From FEN-1219 sp964457725 (GTDB lineage Bacteria > Pseudomonadota > Gammaproteobacteria > Steroidobacterales > Rariloculaceae): a stretch of DNA of 64,000 bases. A program made the position numbers and the translations under genes. This document shows, one piece after another, positions 39,127 through 47,498 of the stretch; within the stretch, counting starts at the first letter, position 1, and each line of letters opens with the position of its first letter. The stretch is taken from assembly GCA_964457725.1 (NCBI GenBank), contig CAYWGQ010000002.1:1-64000 (forward strand), written 5' to 3'. The notes under the pieces were generated by a model. The model searched no databases, was not told where the DNA came from, and saw only the letters and a program-made list of their open reading frames with translations.

Positions 39127-40520
39127 GCGCCCGCGTCGCAGTCGAGCGCCGCGCCGATCGCGCGCGCGTCGGCGCGCAGCACGTCTCCTTCGCCACCGTC
39201 GAGGTGCCTCGTGCCGGCGGCCGTGCGCACGGCACGGACGAACTCGTCGAGCGCGCGACAGCTGCCGCGCAGGTCCTCGGCCGCGTAGCGGTCGGCTGCC
39301 GTGCGCGCCTTCGCCGCGAGGCTGCGGCCGGGGGCCGCGCTGTCCGCTCGGGCGACGAGCCGCCCGAGGAGGAGCGCGATCGGCGTCGCGAGGAACGTGC
39401 GCATGCGCAGGATGCCGTCGCGCGGCGTCGTGTACCAGCCGAGCACCTGCCCGGCGTCGTTGATGTCGCGGGAGCCGGATTCGACCGCGTCGAACGCGCC
39501 TAGATCTAGCGCGAGCATCTTGCCTTTCCGGTAGACGAACGCGCTCACGAGACCTGCCGCGTCGGTGCTGTTGCCAACGACGTCGCCCGACGCGTTGATC
39601 GCGTAGCCGATGCTGAAGCGTCCGCCGAGCGTGCCTAGATCGCGCATCGCACCGCCGGTGTAGAGAAACGCGTGACTGTCGCCGTCCGCGGTCGTCGAGC
39701 TGCCGGTGACCTCCGACGCGTCGTTCAGCGCGTACCCGTCGCTCCATTCCCCGCCGAGCGTGCCGAGATCGATCGCGCTGCCGTCGCGGTACAGAAAGGC
39801 TCTGTTCGCGCCGGCGGGGCGATACGTTCCGGTGACGTGGCCGGCAGAGTTCACGGCTTGGGCGTACGGTTGCACGCGGGAGAAGCCCGAGCTCACGAGA
39901 TCGTGCAGGGCGCCGTTCGCGTACAGGAACGCGCGCGTCTCGAATTGTCGGTCGTAGTATCCGGCAACGTCTCCCTTGCCGTTGATCGAGAGGCCTACGC
40001 TGTACCTGCCGCCCGGTGTGCCGAGATCCAGCAGCTCGCCGCCGGCGAAGAGGAAGGGGTGGAACGCGCCGTCCGTCGTGGTCGAGATTCCGGTAACCTG
40101 CCCGGCGTCGTTCACGTCGTTACCGCTGCTGAAGGTGCCGCCGATCGTGCCGATGTCGTGCATCGCGCCGCCCGAGTACAAGAACGCGTGCGCGCGACCC
40201 TCGCCGTCGTCCGCCTGACCCGTGACGTCGCCGGCATCGTTCAGCGCGGTCCCGAAGCTCTGCCGGCCGCCTAGCGTCCCGAGGTCGAGCAGCACGCCGT
40301 CGCTGTAGAGGAACGCGCGGCTCCGGGAGTCGTCGATCAGCGAATCTCCCGTGACTTGGCCGCGGCCGTTCAGGTCGTACCCGATCGTTTCGGGGCCGCC
40401 GAGCGTGCCGATATCACGCACCTCGAAAACCGGCAGCTCCGCCGCCGAGGCCGCGAACCCTGCGGCCGTCGCGACGATCAAGCCCATCGCCGTCCGGCCG
40501 ACTCGCCGTCCTGTCTGCAT
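39123..40520 (-). CDS. exported HAF-repeat beta-propeller protein
   Basis: A 465-residue protein with a signal peptide (MGLIVATAAGFAASAAE). Residues 35-365 are seven to eight repeats of about 48 residues, each with a sequence like RAFLYSDGVLLDLGTLGG, then an NDAGDVTG-type turn; this is the HAF repeat (extracellular-type propeller). The last 100 residues are unrecognised, contain RGSC and LDCD cysteines and look like a helical tail that may anchor it. It is the last gene of the minus-strand series Wzy - GT39 - HAF, sharing the sigma-54 promoter at 44136-44151. Probably surface-exposed or secreted, perhaps matrix-binding. Confidence 0.88.
   Translation of the reverse strand: MQTGRRVGRTAMGLIVATAAGFAASAAELPVFEVRDIGTLGGPETIGYDLNGRGQVTGDSLIDDSRSRAFLYSDGVLLDLGTLGGRQSFGTALNDAGDVTGQADDGEGRAHAFLYSGGAMHDIGTIGGTFSSGNDVNDAGQVTGISTTTDGAFHPFLFAGGELLDLGTPGGRYSVGLSINGKGDVAGYYDRQFETRAFLYANGALHDLVSSGFSRVQPYAQAVNSAGHVTGTYRPAGANRAFLYRDGSAIDLGTLGGEWSDGYALNDASEVTGSSTTADGDSHAFLYTGGAMRDLGTLGGRFSIGYAINASGDVVGNSTDAAGLVSAFVYRKGKMLALDLGAFDAVESGSRDINDAGQVLGWYTTPRDGILRMRTFLATPIALLLGRLVARADSAAPGRSLAAKARTAADRYAAEDLRGSCRALDEFVRAVRTAAGTRHLDGGEGDVLRADARAIGAALDCDAGA
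39425..40420 (-). repeat. tandem HAF coding repeats, about 145-150 bp each
   Basis: The unit, visible on the minus strand as the recurrent codon series for LGTLGG followed some 45 bases later by NDAG(D/Q)V(T/V)G and then RAFLY, occurs seven to eight times. The copies are diverged at the DNA level, so they are old, and the most alike are the first, second and sixth. Such arrays can gain or lose units by recombination. Confidence 0.75.
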
Positions 40521-40553
40521 CCCGCCTCCCTGCGAACTTCGTCGAACGCGCCG

Positions 40554-42587
40554 TCAGTCGAATCGATATACCTTCGTCGCGCCGTCTCGACCGACATAGA
40601 CGACCCGATGCTCGGAATTGCGGATGAACGCCTTCAGGTCGTCCGATACCGCGCGAGTCGTGCCGAGACTCTCGTCCGAGGCGGCGAGCCACTTCGTCCG
40701 GTCGGGCTCGGCAAGCACGGCCTCGAGCTCCTCGCTCGACATCAGGAGCGGCGAGCCGACGTACAGGTCCTTCAGCCGGCCGCCCTCCGCGTAGGTCTGC
40801 GTCTCGTAGATGCCGGACCGGATCCAGTAGTCGACCTTGCCCAAGTAGTTGTAGTACTCGCGAGAGTCGGGCGTGATGATCAGATCGTCTTCCGCCGCGT
40901 GCTCCGCGATGAATGCGGAGGTGGTCTGAAAATCCGGGTAGGAGGCGAGCCCGAACGCGCGGTAGGCCGGACCGTCGCTGTCGTAATCCCGGGCGACGAC
41001 GAACCAGCCGCGCAGCGGATTCAGATCGAACGACAGGACGAGCAGCGCGAGCAGCGCCGTGCCTGCGGCTTTTCCGGGTGCCAGCCCGCGAAGCCGGGCG
41101 GGCAGCGCGGGCACGAGGTCGGTCCAGCGAGAGAGCGCGAGCGCGATCAGCGTGAAGTACAGCGTGTCGAGCGGGACGTTGTAGCGGAAGAACTGGTAGG
41201 ACGTATCGAACAGTCCGTTCGTGACGAGCGGCACGAGCAGCGTGAGGAGCACGAAGGCGGATGCGGCTCCGGTGCCGTCGAGCGCGCCGGCCGCTGCGCC
41301 TCGCGACGCACGATCGAACGCCCAAAGTGCCCCGACTAGCGCGGCCGCCGATGCCATCGGCCATTCGCGGGCGAACCCCCAGAAGATGAAGAAGTGCGGG
41401 TAGTCGAGCGCCGCGCGCACGATGCCTTTCACGCCGGTCGAGCCGAGCGCCGGGTCCGACGGTCCGAGACCGAGGGCGGCCGCGGCCGCGACCCACGCGA
41501 CGAAAACGACGCCGAGCAGCGCCGCCGCGGCTATGACGTCCCGCCGGCCGAACGCGGCGATTCCCTCGCGCTTCGCGAACGCGAGCGCGAGCAGCGCGAG
41601 CAACGCGAAGTTGAAGAGCTGGAGCGCGCAGAAGCAGCCGAGCGATGCGATGAGCGCGCGGTCGAGCGCGCGGGGCGAGAGCCGGATCGCGATCGCGGTC
41701 GCGCCGACCGCGACTGCGGCCACGAGCGCGACGAGGAGCCCGGGAGCCGCGTCGAGCAGCCCCGCGAGCAGCGGCACCTGGCCGAGCGGGCCGCTGCCGG
41801 CGGCGGCCGTTTCCGCGGGGGGGGGCGGGGCGGCGACCTGGACCGGCAGACGCATCAGCCGCTCCTCGAGAGCGCGCCACGCGAAGAAGAAGACCGCGAC
41901 GCTGCCTCCGGCCGCGAGCGGATAGAGCCACCGCCGCGCCGCGAGCCACGCCGACGGCCCGCGGAGCAGCAACGGAACGAAGAAGGCCGCGACGAGCGTG
42001 TAGGCGAGCTGATGGAACGACACGGCGACGATCGCGAACGCGACCGCGGCGATGCCGCCCCCTAGGCTCTCGCGCTCGACGCGATATCGCCATATCCATA
42101 GCAGCGTGAGCACGTAGAAGAACGTGAACGGCGCGTACATCCGCGCATAGCGCGAGAACTCGACGTCCCACTGCGAGATCGCGAGCAGCGCGGCGACGAT
42201 CAATCCGGCGTTGACCCCGAACAACGCCCGGGCGAACGCATAACCGAGCGGGATCAGCGCAAGGCCGAACAGCGCGGCCGGCAACCGCAGCGCGAGCTCG
42301 CTGAAGCCGAGCCACTCGGCGCTCGCGGCCATCAGATAGAGGAGTGCGCCGCCGCGTGGATAGATCATCCCGCTCGGCAGGAGCGGAATGCCGTGCTCGA
42401 GGATGCCTCGCACTGCGAGCCCCGACAGGTCCTCGTCCCAACGAAACCCGAGCGCCCCCAGGTTCGCGAACCGCAGGTAGCCCCCGAGTGCCGTGAGCAG
42501 GCAGAGCAGCGGCAAGGCGTATTGGGAGGCGGAGACCGTGACGGGACGAGGCGTGACTGCGGTGATCTGCATACCCTCGATCCTCAT
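40554..42587 (-). CDS. GT39-like (PMT/ArnT-type) membrane glycosyltransferase
   Basis: A 677-residue polytopic GT-C protein. The first loop reads GALGFRWDEDLSGLAVRG, with the catalytic acid in DED after the first helix, as in ArnT/PMT enzymes (DE motif). A second conserved loop is SQWDVEFSRYARMYAPFTF. There are about 12 helices; the C-terminal periplasmic portion (after about residue 510) contains SREYYNYLGKVDYWIRSG. It would transfer a sugar from a polyprenyl-phosphate donor in the periplasm, for example to the polymer or to a lipid. Start at 42587 (or 42572). A nine-cytosine tract in the middle of the gene may be slippage-prone. In operon with the Wzy-like gene upstream and HAF downstream. 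Confidence 0.88.
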   Translation of the reverse strand: MRIEGMQITAVTPRPVTVSASQYALPLLCLLTALGGYLRFANLGALGFRWDEDLSGLAVRGILEHGIPLLPSGMIYPRGGALLYLMAASAEWLGFSELALRLPAALFGLALIPLGYAFARALFGVNAGLIVAALLAISQWDVEFSRYARMYAPFTFFYVLTLLWIWRYRVERESLGGGIAAVAFAIVAVSFHQLAYTLVAAFFVPLLLRGPSAWLAARRWLYPLAAGGSVAVFFFAWRALEERLMRLPVQVAAPPPPAETAAAGSGPLGQVPLLAGLLDAAPGLLVALVAAVAVGATAIAIRLSPRALDRALIASLGCFCALQLFNFALLALLALAFAKREGIAAFGRRDVIAAAALLGVVFVAWVAAAAALGLGPSDPALGSTGVKGIVRAALDYPHFFIFWGFAREWPMASAAALVGALWAFDRASRGAAAGALDGTGAASAFVLLTLLVPLVTNGLFDTSYQFFRYNVPLDTLYFTLIALALSRWTDLVPALPARLRGLAPGKAAGTALLALLVLSFDLNPLRGWFVVARDYDSDGPAYRAFGLASYPDFQTTSAFIAEHAAEDDLIITPDSREYYNYLGKVDYWIRSGIYETQTYAEGGRLKDLYVGSPLLMSSEELEAVLAEPDRTKWLAASDESLGTTRAVSDDLKAFIRNSEHRVVYVGRDGATKVYRFD
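41817..41825. repeat. nine-G homopolymer inside the GT39 gene
   Basis: Nine consecutive Gs on the plus strand, nine Cs in the coding direction, encode part of a run of prolines (AAPPPP) between two membrane segments. It is the longest homopolymer that I noticed in the window. A one-base slip would truncate the protein, so it could act as a phase-variation tract. Confidence 0.7.
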
Positions 42588-42669
42588 CGATGCACGAAAC
42601 CGGCTCTCGGGCAGTGCGCGCGCGCTCCGCGCCGCGACCGTTCCGGCGTACCGCGTGCCGCCGAGCGCA

Positions 42670-44022
42670 TCACGCGGTCGCGCCCGGTTGATGCCGGTAA
42701 TCGGCGGCGAGCGAGCTCCGCGGTACCGGCGCGGTCCGGCGGGCTCGCGCCTTTCTCCGCACCTCGTACGTTTCGCGCGCGACGACGCCGGAATAGAACC
42801 AGAAGAGGTACGCGATCTCGTTCATCGCGAACACGCTCTTGTACATCAGCGCCATCGTCATGATGACGACGACGGTTCCCCAAACCTGGCCGTCGAGCGC
42901 TGCCGGCCCGCGCGTACTGGCTAGCACGCGCGCGTCCTGGAAGAGGCACCAGTAGAGCAGCAGATAGCAGGCGAGCCCGACGAAGCCGATCTCCCACAGG
43001 AACGCGCTGACCTGCGTCGTGTCGGCACCGTAGAGCTCGACGTAGGCGGAGTAGCGGCCGTCGAAGCCAGGGAGCTGCGACACCGACACGTTGCCGGCGC
43101 TCAGCCCGAATGCCGTCGTCAGCGGATCGCCCGAGATGCCGCGCAGCGCGAACGCGATGCTGTCGAACCGACCGATCCACGTGCGCTCGCCGTCGGCGGC
43201 ACCGGTGTACAGGTACTCTTCGACGTGCCCCTCGGTGAAGAAGTCCGCGAGCGGCTGACCGTTCCCGCGGTGCTGAATCAGCGTGTTGTAGGCGGCCGCG
43301 TAGGCCCCGAGCGCGAGCGACCCGACGACGGCGATCGGCAGCAGCCGGCGAAACGCGCGCGCGCCGCGCGGCATGAAGAACGCGGGGCCGAGCAGCGCGA
43401 CGGGCAGCAGCACGAGCGTGCCCTTCGTCTCGTTCAGCATCGTCGGCACGACGAATGCGCCGATCGCGAGCAGCATCGTGGTGAAGCCGACCTTGCGGCG
43501 CAGATACAGCGAGACGACGAGGGCGACTCCGCACACCATCAACAGGCTCAACGCGCTCGACGTCGTCGCCATTCCGCGGACGGGATCTCCCGTGTGCAGC
43601 CTGTCGCCGAACTGCACGAAGCGCTGATACACCGCGAGCGGCACCTGCGCGAGCAGGATCGCGATCAGGAAGCCGACTTGCACGGCGATCTGCCGGCGCG
43701 TGAACGGATAGATGGCCGGCAATAGAAAAAAAGGCAGATATTTCACGTAGTTGCGCAAGCCGGCGACGATCGTGCCGAGCGCGGTGTACTGTGTCGCGAA
43801 CCCCATTGCGAGGACGAAGAAGAAGAGCGCGATGAAGACCCCGTAACGCCAGTCGAGCATCAGCCGTTTGCCGGCGATCAACCGCCCGACGATCGCGAGC
43901 AGCGCAATTGCCGTCAGGAGCTCCGCGGAGAGCACCGCGTAGCGCGGCAGCACCTGCAGCTGCTGTCCGAGATAGCCCGTCAAGAAGACGGCGAGGAACA
44001 GCATGATGACGAGGACGTTCAT
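42670..44022 (-). CDS. O-antigen ligase/polymerase-like (Wzy-type) membrane protein
   Basis: A 450-residue polytopic membrane protein with about 12 helices. The ATG at 44022 begins directly with a transmembrane helix (MNVLVIMLFLAVFLTGYLG), so it is preferred; an upstream in-frame start lies beyond the promoter. The pattern fits O-antigen polymerase/ligase: hydrophobic helix pairs, a large periplasmic loop (about 290-345: IQHRGNGQPLADFFTEGH...ADGERTWIGRFDSIA), and RLHTGDPVRGMATTSSALS. Wzy proteins join lipid-linked repeat units. First gene of the minus operon Wzy-GT39-HAF, with a sigma-54 promoter at 44136-44151. Confidence 0.85.
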   Translation of the reverse strand: MNVLVIMLFLAVFLTGYLGQQLQVLPRYAVLSAELLTAIALLAIVGRLIAGKRLMLDWRYGVFIALFFFVLAMGFATQYTALGTIVAGLRNYVKYLPFFLLPAIYPFTRRQIAVQVGFLIAILLAQVPLAVYQRFVQFGDRLHTGDPVRGMATTSSALSLLMVCGVALVVSLYLRRKVGFTTMLLAIGAFVVPTMLNETKGTLVLLPVALLGPAFFMPRGARAFRRLLPIAVVGSLALGAYAAAYNTLIQHRGNGQPLADFFTEGHVEEYLYTGAADGERTWIGRFDSIAFALRGISGDPLTTAFGLSAGNVSVSQLPGFDGRYSAYVELYGADTTQVSAFLWEIGFVGLACYLLLYWCLFQDARVLASTRGPAALDGQVWGTVVVIMTMALMYKSVFAMNEIAYLFWFYSGVVARETYEVRRKARARRTAPVPRSSLAADYRHQPGATA

Positions 44023-44135
44023 GCAGCGTCGTACGGGGTTGGAGTCGGTGTCTTCATTTGCGATCGGCGCCCGCTCTCCCGTTGCTTGTTCGCATTCGCG
44101 GCAGCCCGCGCTGGAGCGGCGTGCGAGAGGCTTGG

Positions 44136-44151
44136 AGCAAGTTCCATGCCA
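44136..44151 (-). promoter_or_regulatory. sigma-54 promoter of the Wzy-GT39-HAF operon
   Basis: Minus strand TGGCATGGAACTTGCT: GG at 44150-44149 and GC at 44138-44137, ten bases apart. The expected start point near 44125 leaves about 103 bases to the ATG at 44022, longer than at the other sites in this locus. The 295-bp gap 44023-44317 holds no other gene that I can support. Confidence 0.75.
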
Positions 44152-44317
44152 GTGCGGCACGTCGGAGAATGGCGACAATTGAACGGGCCGAGCCGGCAGT
44201 GCTACCGTCCGGTCTCGCATCTGGGGGGACCCGGGCGGCCGCCGGCGCTACGTGGAAAGCGAGCGTGCGGCTCGGTCGTCCGCACACCGTAAGACTCCAC
44301 GGAAGGAGCATCGCGAA

Positions 44318-45547
44318 TTGTCCCGAATGAATACGACGTGCAGTCCCGTGCCGTCGGTCGGCTTCCGCCGAAGCGCCCTCGTCGCCGCGTTCGCGGCGAT
44401 TCTCGCGGCCGGCGTCGCATACGCGCAGCCGAAGCCGCCGTCCGCCTTCTGCGCAGCGACGAGCGGTAACTGCGAGCCCGGGCGACGCGAGCCCGCGGCG
44501 TCTTCGACGGCGGCGCGTCCGGTGAAGTGGCATCCGGGGCACTACATGAACCTGCCTCGATCGCGGGAGCTCACGTCGCAGTCGGCCAGATTCGAGATCT
44601 ACGACGAGATCGGCGCCAACCGCGACATCGCGGGCGTGTCGGTGTTCTTCCGCTGGCCGCAGCTCGAGGGCAAGCGCGGGGACTACTCGGCCGGCATAGC
44701 GCTGATTCGGGCCGAGGTCGACAAGCTGAAGAGCTTGCCGGCCCCGAAGCGGCTGATCATCAACATGATGGATCGCGCGTACGGCAACCCGAACTGCGCC
44801 GCCGCGAAGGAGTACTACCCGGCATACATCCTCGCGGAGGCGGGTACGCACCTGTACTCGACGCGAACCGCGTGCGGCTGGAAGCGCTGGAATCCGAGCA
44901 CGATGACCCGGTACATCGAGCTCATGTCCACGCTCGGCAAAGCGTTCGACCGCGAGCCGTACGTCGAGATGATCTCGCCTTTTCACGAGACCGCGTTGAA
45001 CTGGAGCGGCGGACCGGAGGCGTCCGGCTTCAGCGAGGACGGCTACGAACGGGAGCTCAGACGGCTCGCGAAGGCGATGCGCGAGAGCTGGCCGACGACG
45101 ATCGTGCGTATTCCCGCGAACTGGGGGCTCGAGGAGCCGCGTCTCGCAAGCTTCATCGAGTATCTCGCCGCGAACGGGCTCGGCGCCGGCAACCCGGACA
45201 TCTGTCCGACCTGCAACATGGCGGCCGACCGCATCATCCGCGGCGCCGCAGGGCGCAAGGACTATCGCGGACTGATCGCAAACGTGATGGGCGTCGAGAG
45301 CTCGACGCTCGGCTACGACGCGGTCGGCCCGAAGGGCGGGTTCAGCGTGCAAGAGGTGTTCGCGTTCGCACACGATCTGCAGCGAGCCACGCACATTCTG
45401 TGGGATCGAAACGTTCACGTCGGCAACGAGAGCCCGGACCCTGCGGTCGGGCAACGCTGGCCCGCGATGCTGCGGCTCTTCTCGACGCATCCCGTGACGA
45501 ATACCGCCTGCCCGAAAGCGTTCGCCGGCGGCTGCTCGTCGAACTGA
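44318..45547 (+). CDS. exported TIM-barrel-like protein, glycoside-hydrolase-like (copy 2)
   Basis: About 409 residues from a TTG at 44318, which has AGGAG nine bases upstream; the ATG at 44327 is too far from it. A signal peptide (LVAAFAAILAAGVAYAQ) is followed by a short Cys-containing linker. The catalytic-like domain is colinear with the 31303-32580 product: KWHPGHYMNLPR, GVSVFFRWPQLEGKRGDYSA, MDRAYGNPNC, YVEMISPFHETALNWSGG, TTIVRIPANWG, NVMGVESSTLGYD and HILWDRNVHVG. All candidate catalytic acids and the CPxC pair are conserved. It differs in having a cleavable signal instead of an anchor. It lies between two sigma-54-driven minus operons, with no clear promoter of its own. Confidence 0.75.
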   Translation: MSRMNTTCSPVPSVGFRRSALVAAFAAILAAGVAYAQPKPPSAFCAATSGNCEPGRREPAASSTAARPVKWHPGHYMNLPRSRELTSQSARFEIYDEIGANRDIAGVSVFFRWPQLEGKRGDYSAGIALIRAEVDKLKSLPAPKRLIINMMDRAYGNPNCAAAKEYYPAYILAEAGTHLYSTRTACGWKRWNPSTMTRYIELMSTLGKAFDREPYVEMISPFHETALNWSGGPEASGFSEDGYERELRRLAKAMRESWPTTIVRIPANWGLEEPRLASFIEYLAANGLGAGNPDICPTCNMAADRIIRGAAGRKDYRGLIANVMGVESSTLGYDAVGPKGGFSVQEVFAFAHDLQRATHILWDRNVHVGNESPDPAVGQRWPAMLRLFSTHPVTNTACPKAFAGGCSSN

Positions 45548-45559
45548 CGAGGCGGCCCG

Positions 45560-46402
45560 TCACAACGAAGGCTGCCCGATGCGGCCAGGCCGCCGGGCGC
45601 GCTTCGACGGAAAGACGGCGTTGCGCAACGCGCGCGCCAACGGCAACAAGGGACGCGGCACGAGCTTGATGGCCCTATCGCGCCTCGTCATGAACAGGTT
45701 GTCCGGAAACCAGCGAGAGTCGAACGAGAACAGCAGCTCCGGATACTTTACGTAGCGCTCGTCGAAGCCGAGGCTCGGCACGAGATCGTTGCGCACGAAG
45801 ATCAAATTGCCCGTGTGGCAGACCAGCGTATAGCCCTTGTCCCGGCCGACGTTCAGCGTGGCGCTGAACGTGTTGTACGGCGTCCTCGGCGTGTGCCGCC
45901 ACAGTATCCCCGGGGGCACGCTGCTATTGATCTCGATGACGACGATCTTCGGCGAGTAGTCCGTCAGGCTCTCCCAGATATCGAGGTCGTACGAGTCGAC
46001 GTCGATCGACAGCAGCTCGAAGTCGGCGGGGATCGCGGAGCGCTTCAGCAGATTGTCGAGCGAGCTGGGATCCTCCTTCGGAAAGCCCACGAACGCTTGC
46101 AGGGCGGTGATGCGGGGGAACCGCGCCGCGGTGTCCTGCAGATCGCGGAAGCGGCTCGCGTCCCCCTCGATGTAGACGGCATTCCACCCTCGCTCGACGA
46201 GGGCGAACGTGTTGCTCAGATAGATTCCGTCCCAGGCACCGAATTCGACGCACCAGCGGTCGCGATCGTCGATGCCGGTGCGCCGGAGGATCTCGCGAAT
46301 GACGCCGTCCTCGCCGTTCTGCGAGTGCACGTTGCTGCGGTACTGATCGAAGGGAGGACGGCGGACGCTTACGGTGCCGGTCGCGGTCGTCGAGTTAGTC
46401 AT
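45560..46402 (-). CDS. FkbM-family methyltransferase-like protein
   Basis: A 280-residue protein. SQNGEDGVIREILRRTGIDD and WCVEFGAWDGIYLSNTFALV (SAM motif I) are typical of FkbM-like proteins, followed by AVYIEGDASRFRDLQDTAAR (acidic motif II), FELLSIDVDSYDLDIWESL and IVVIEINSSVPPG. This variant is common in exopolysaccharide and O-antigen loci, and would methylate a sugar hydroxyl. No signal peptide. It follows the WecG-like gene by 16 bp, so it is in the same transcript. Confidence 0.85.
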   Translation of the reverse strand: MTNSTTATGTVSVRRPPFDQYRSNVHSQNGEDGVIREILRRTGIDDRDRWCVEFGAWDGIYLSNTFALVERGWNAVYIEGDASRFRDLQDTAARFPRITALQAFVGFPKEDPSSLDNLLKRSAIPADFELLSIDVDSYDLDIWESLTDYSPKIVVIEINSSVPPGILWRHTPRTPYNTFSATLNVGRDKGYTLVCHTGNLIFVRNDLVPSLGFDERYVKYPELLFSFDSRWFPDNLFMTRRDRAIKLVPRPLLPLARALRNAVFPSKRARRPGRIGQPSL

Positions 46403-46418
46403 CGGCGATGTCGGAAAG

Positions 46419-47276
46419 TCAGCCGTTACGGCTCGAACGGAACCAGCAGGTCGCGAGCTCGCGGCAGAACATCGGCAGGAACCGCGCCGCGTCCCAAGAG
46501 TAGCGGCCGAGCAGGCGGCGGGGTTCCGTGATCACGCGGAACAGCCACTCCGCGCCGATCCGTTGGGCCCACCGGGGCGCGCGCGTCTTGTGCCGGGCGA
46601 GATAGTCGATCGTCGCTCCCGCGCAGATCGCGACCCGCACGTCGAGCTCTTTCGCATGCGCGGCAATCCACGATTCCTGCTTCGGCGGACTGATGCCGAG
46701 GACGAGCAGATCCGGACGGGCGGCGTTCACGGCCGAGACGATTTTGCGCGACTCCTCGGCGGAGCGCTCGAAGCCGACGGGCGGGCTGTAGGTTCCAACG
46801 ACGTCGATCCACGGCCACGTGCGGGCGATGTTGTCGCGGGCCCGCTCAGCGACGCCGGGCAACGCGCCGAGCAGGAATACGCGCAGGTTTCTGCCGCGCG
46901 CCGCCTCGAGCAGCGCCGGCACGAGATCGCTGCCGTTGATCGGGCCGCGTAGCGGCCGGCCGAGGAGCGCGGCGGCCGCGACGATGTAGCGGCCGTCCGG
47001 CAGGACGAGCGATGCGTCCTCGTAGGCCTTCCTGAAGCTCGGATCGCTCTGATGGAGCACCACGTGGTTGATGTTCGGCGTGACGATGTAGCGGCAGCGG
47101 CGCTCGCCGGCCGCGAGCCATCTCCAGATCGCCGCGAGCGCCTCGTCGAAGGACAGCGCGTCGACGCGAATGCCGAACAGCCGAAGCTGCCTGGCGCGCT
47201 CGGCGCTCTGCGGCGGCGCGGTAGATCGGGGCAGCCTGGAAGCAACGTCGCGATGGCTGCCGGTGTTCGTTCTCAT
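46419..47276 (-). CDS. WecG/TagA/CpsF (GT26) glycosyltransferase
   Basis: A 285-residue GT26 glycosyltransferase, which adds N-acetylmannosamine(uronic acid) or a related sugar to a lipid-linked monosaccharide. Motifs: LFGIRVDALSFDEAL at the start of the fold, IVTPNINHVVLHQSDPSFRK (TPN-N motif), ASLVLPDGRYIVAAAALLGR (PDG), FLLGALPGVAERARDNI, and VLGISPPKQESWIAAHAKEL with the conserved PKQE. The start at 47276 lies 34 bases from the expected start point of the sigma-54 promoter at 47322-47337. First gene of the pair with FkbM. A usual early enzyme in the assembly of exopolysaccharide repeat units. Confidence 0.92.
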   Translation of the reverse strand: MRTNTGSHRDVASRLPRSTAPPQSAERARQLRLFGIRVDALSFDEALAAIWRWLAAGERRCRYIVTPNINHVVLHQSDPSFRKAYEDASLVLPDGRYIVAAAALLGRPLRGPINGSDLVPALLEAARGRNLRVFLLGALPGVAERARDNIARTWPWIDVVGTYSPPVGFERSAEESRKIVSAVNAARPDLLVLGISPPKQESWIAAHAKELDVRVAICAGATIDYLARHKTRAPRWAQRIGAEWLFRVITEPRRLLGRYSWDAARFLPMFCRELATCWFRSSRNG

Positions 47277-47321
47277 TCTGGATATAGCCCATCGGCGGCT
47301 GCGTAGCCGCGCGCGTACTGA

Positions 47322-47337
47322 TGCAAGTTCTATTCCA
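47322..47337 (-). promoter_or_regulatory. sigma-54 promoter of the WecG-FkbM operon
   Basis: Minus strand TGGAATAGAACTTGCA: GG at 47336-47335 and GC at 47324-47323, ten bases apart, nearly the same sequence as the promoter at 34632-34647. A GCAAATTTTGG box lies at 47460-47470. No gene is seen in the rest of 47277-47498. Confidence 0.8.
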
Positions 47338-47498
47338 TTGGCCGAGAGCGTTCAGGAGACTGCAAGCGTGCCGCCATTCTTCGGCCTTCTTACCGCTTTC
47401 GCGTCTCGCGGCACGCCGCAGCGAAGCGCGGCCGTACGCCGATGGGAAACGGCCGAATCGCAAATTTTGGACGACCGGCCCCCGGGGGGCGTCGGCGG

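Noticed and set aside
39425..40420. CRISPR array or satellite DNA (regular about 145-bp periodicity)
   Set aside because: The periodicity is explained by coding HAF repeats in an intact reading frame; copies are too divergent for direct DNA repeats.
28343..47276. PEP-CTERM/exosortase system expected with this type of sigma-54 exopolysaccharide locus
   Set aside because: No protein in the window ends in a Pro-Glu-Pro, helix and basic tail, and no exosortase or PrsK/PrsR gene is present; they may lie elsewhere.
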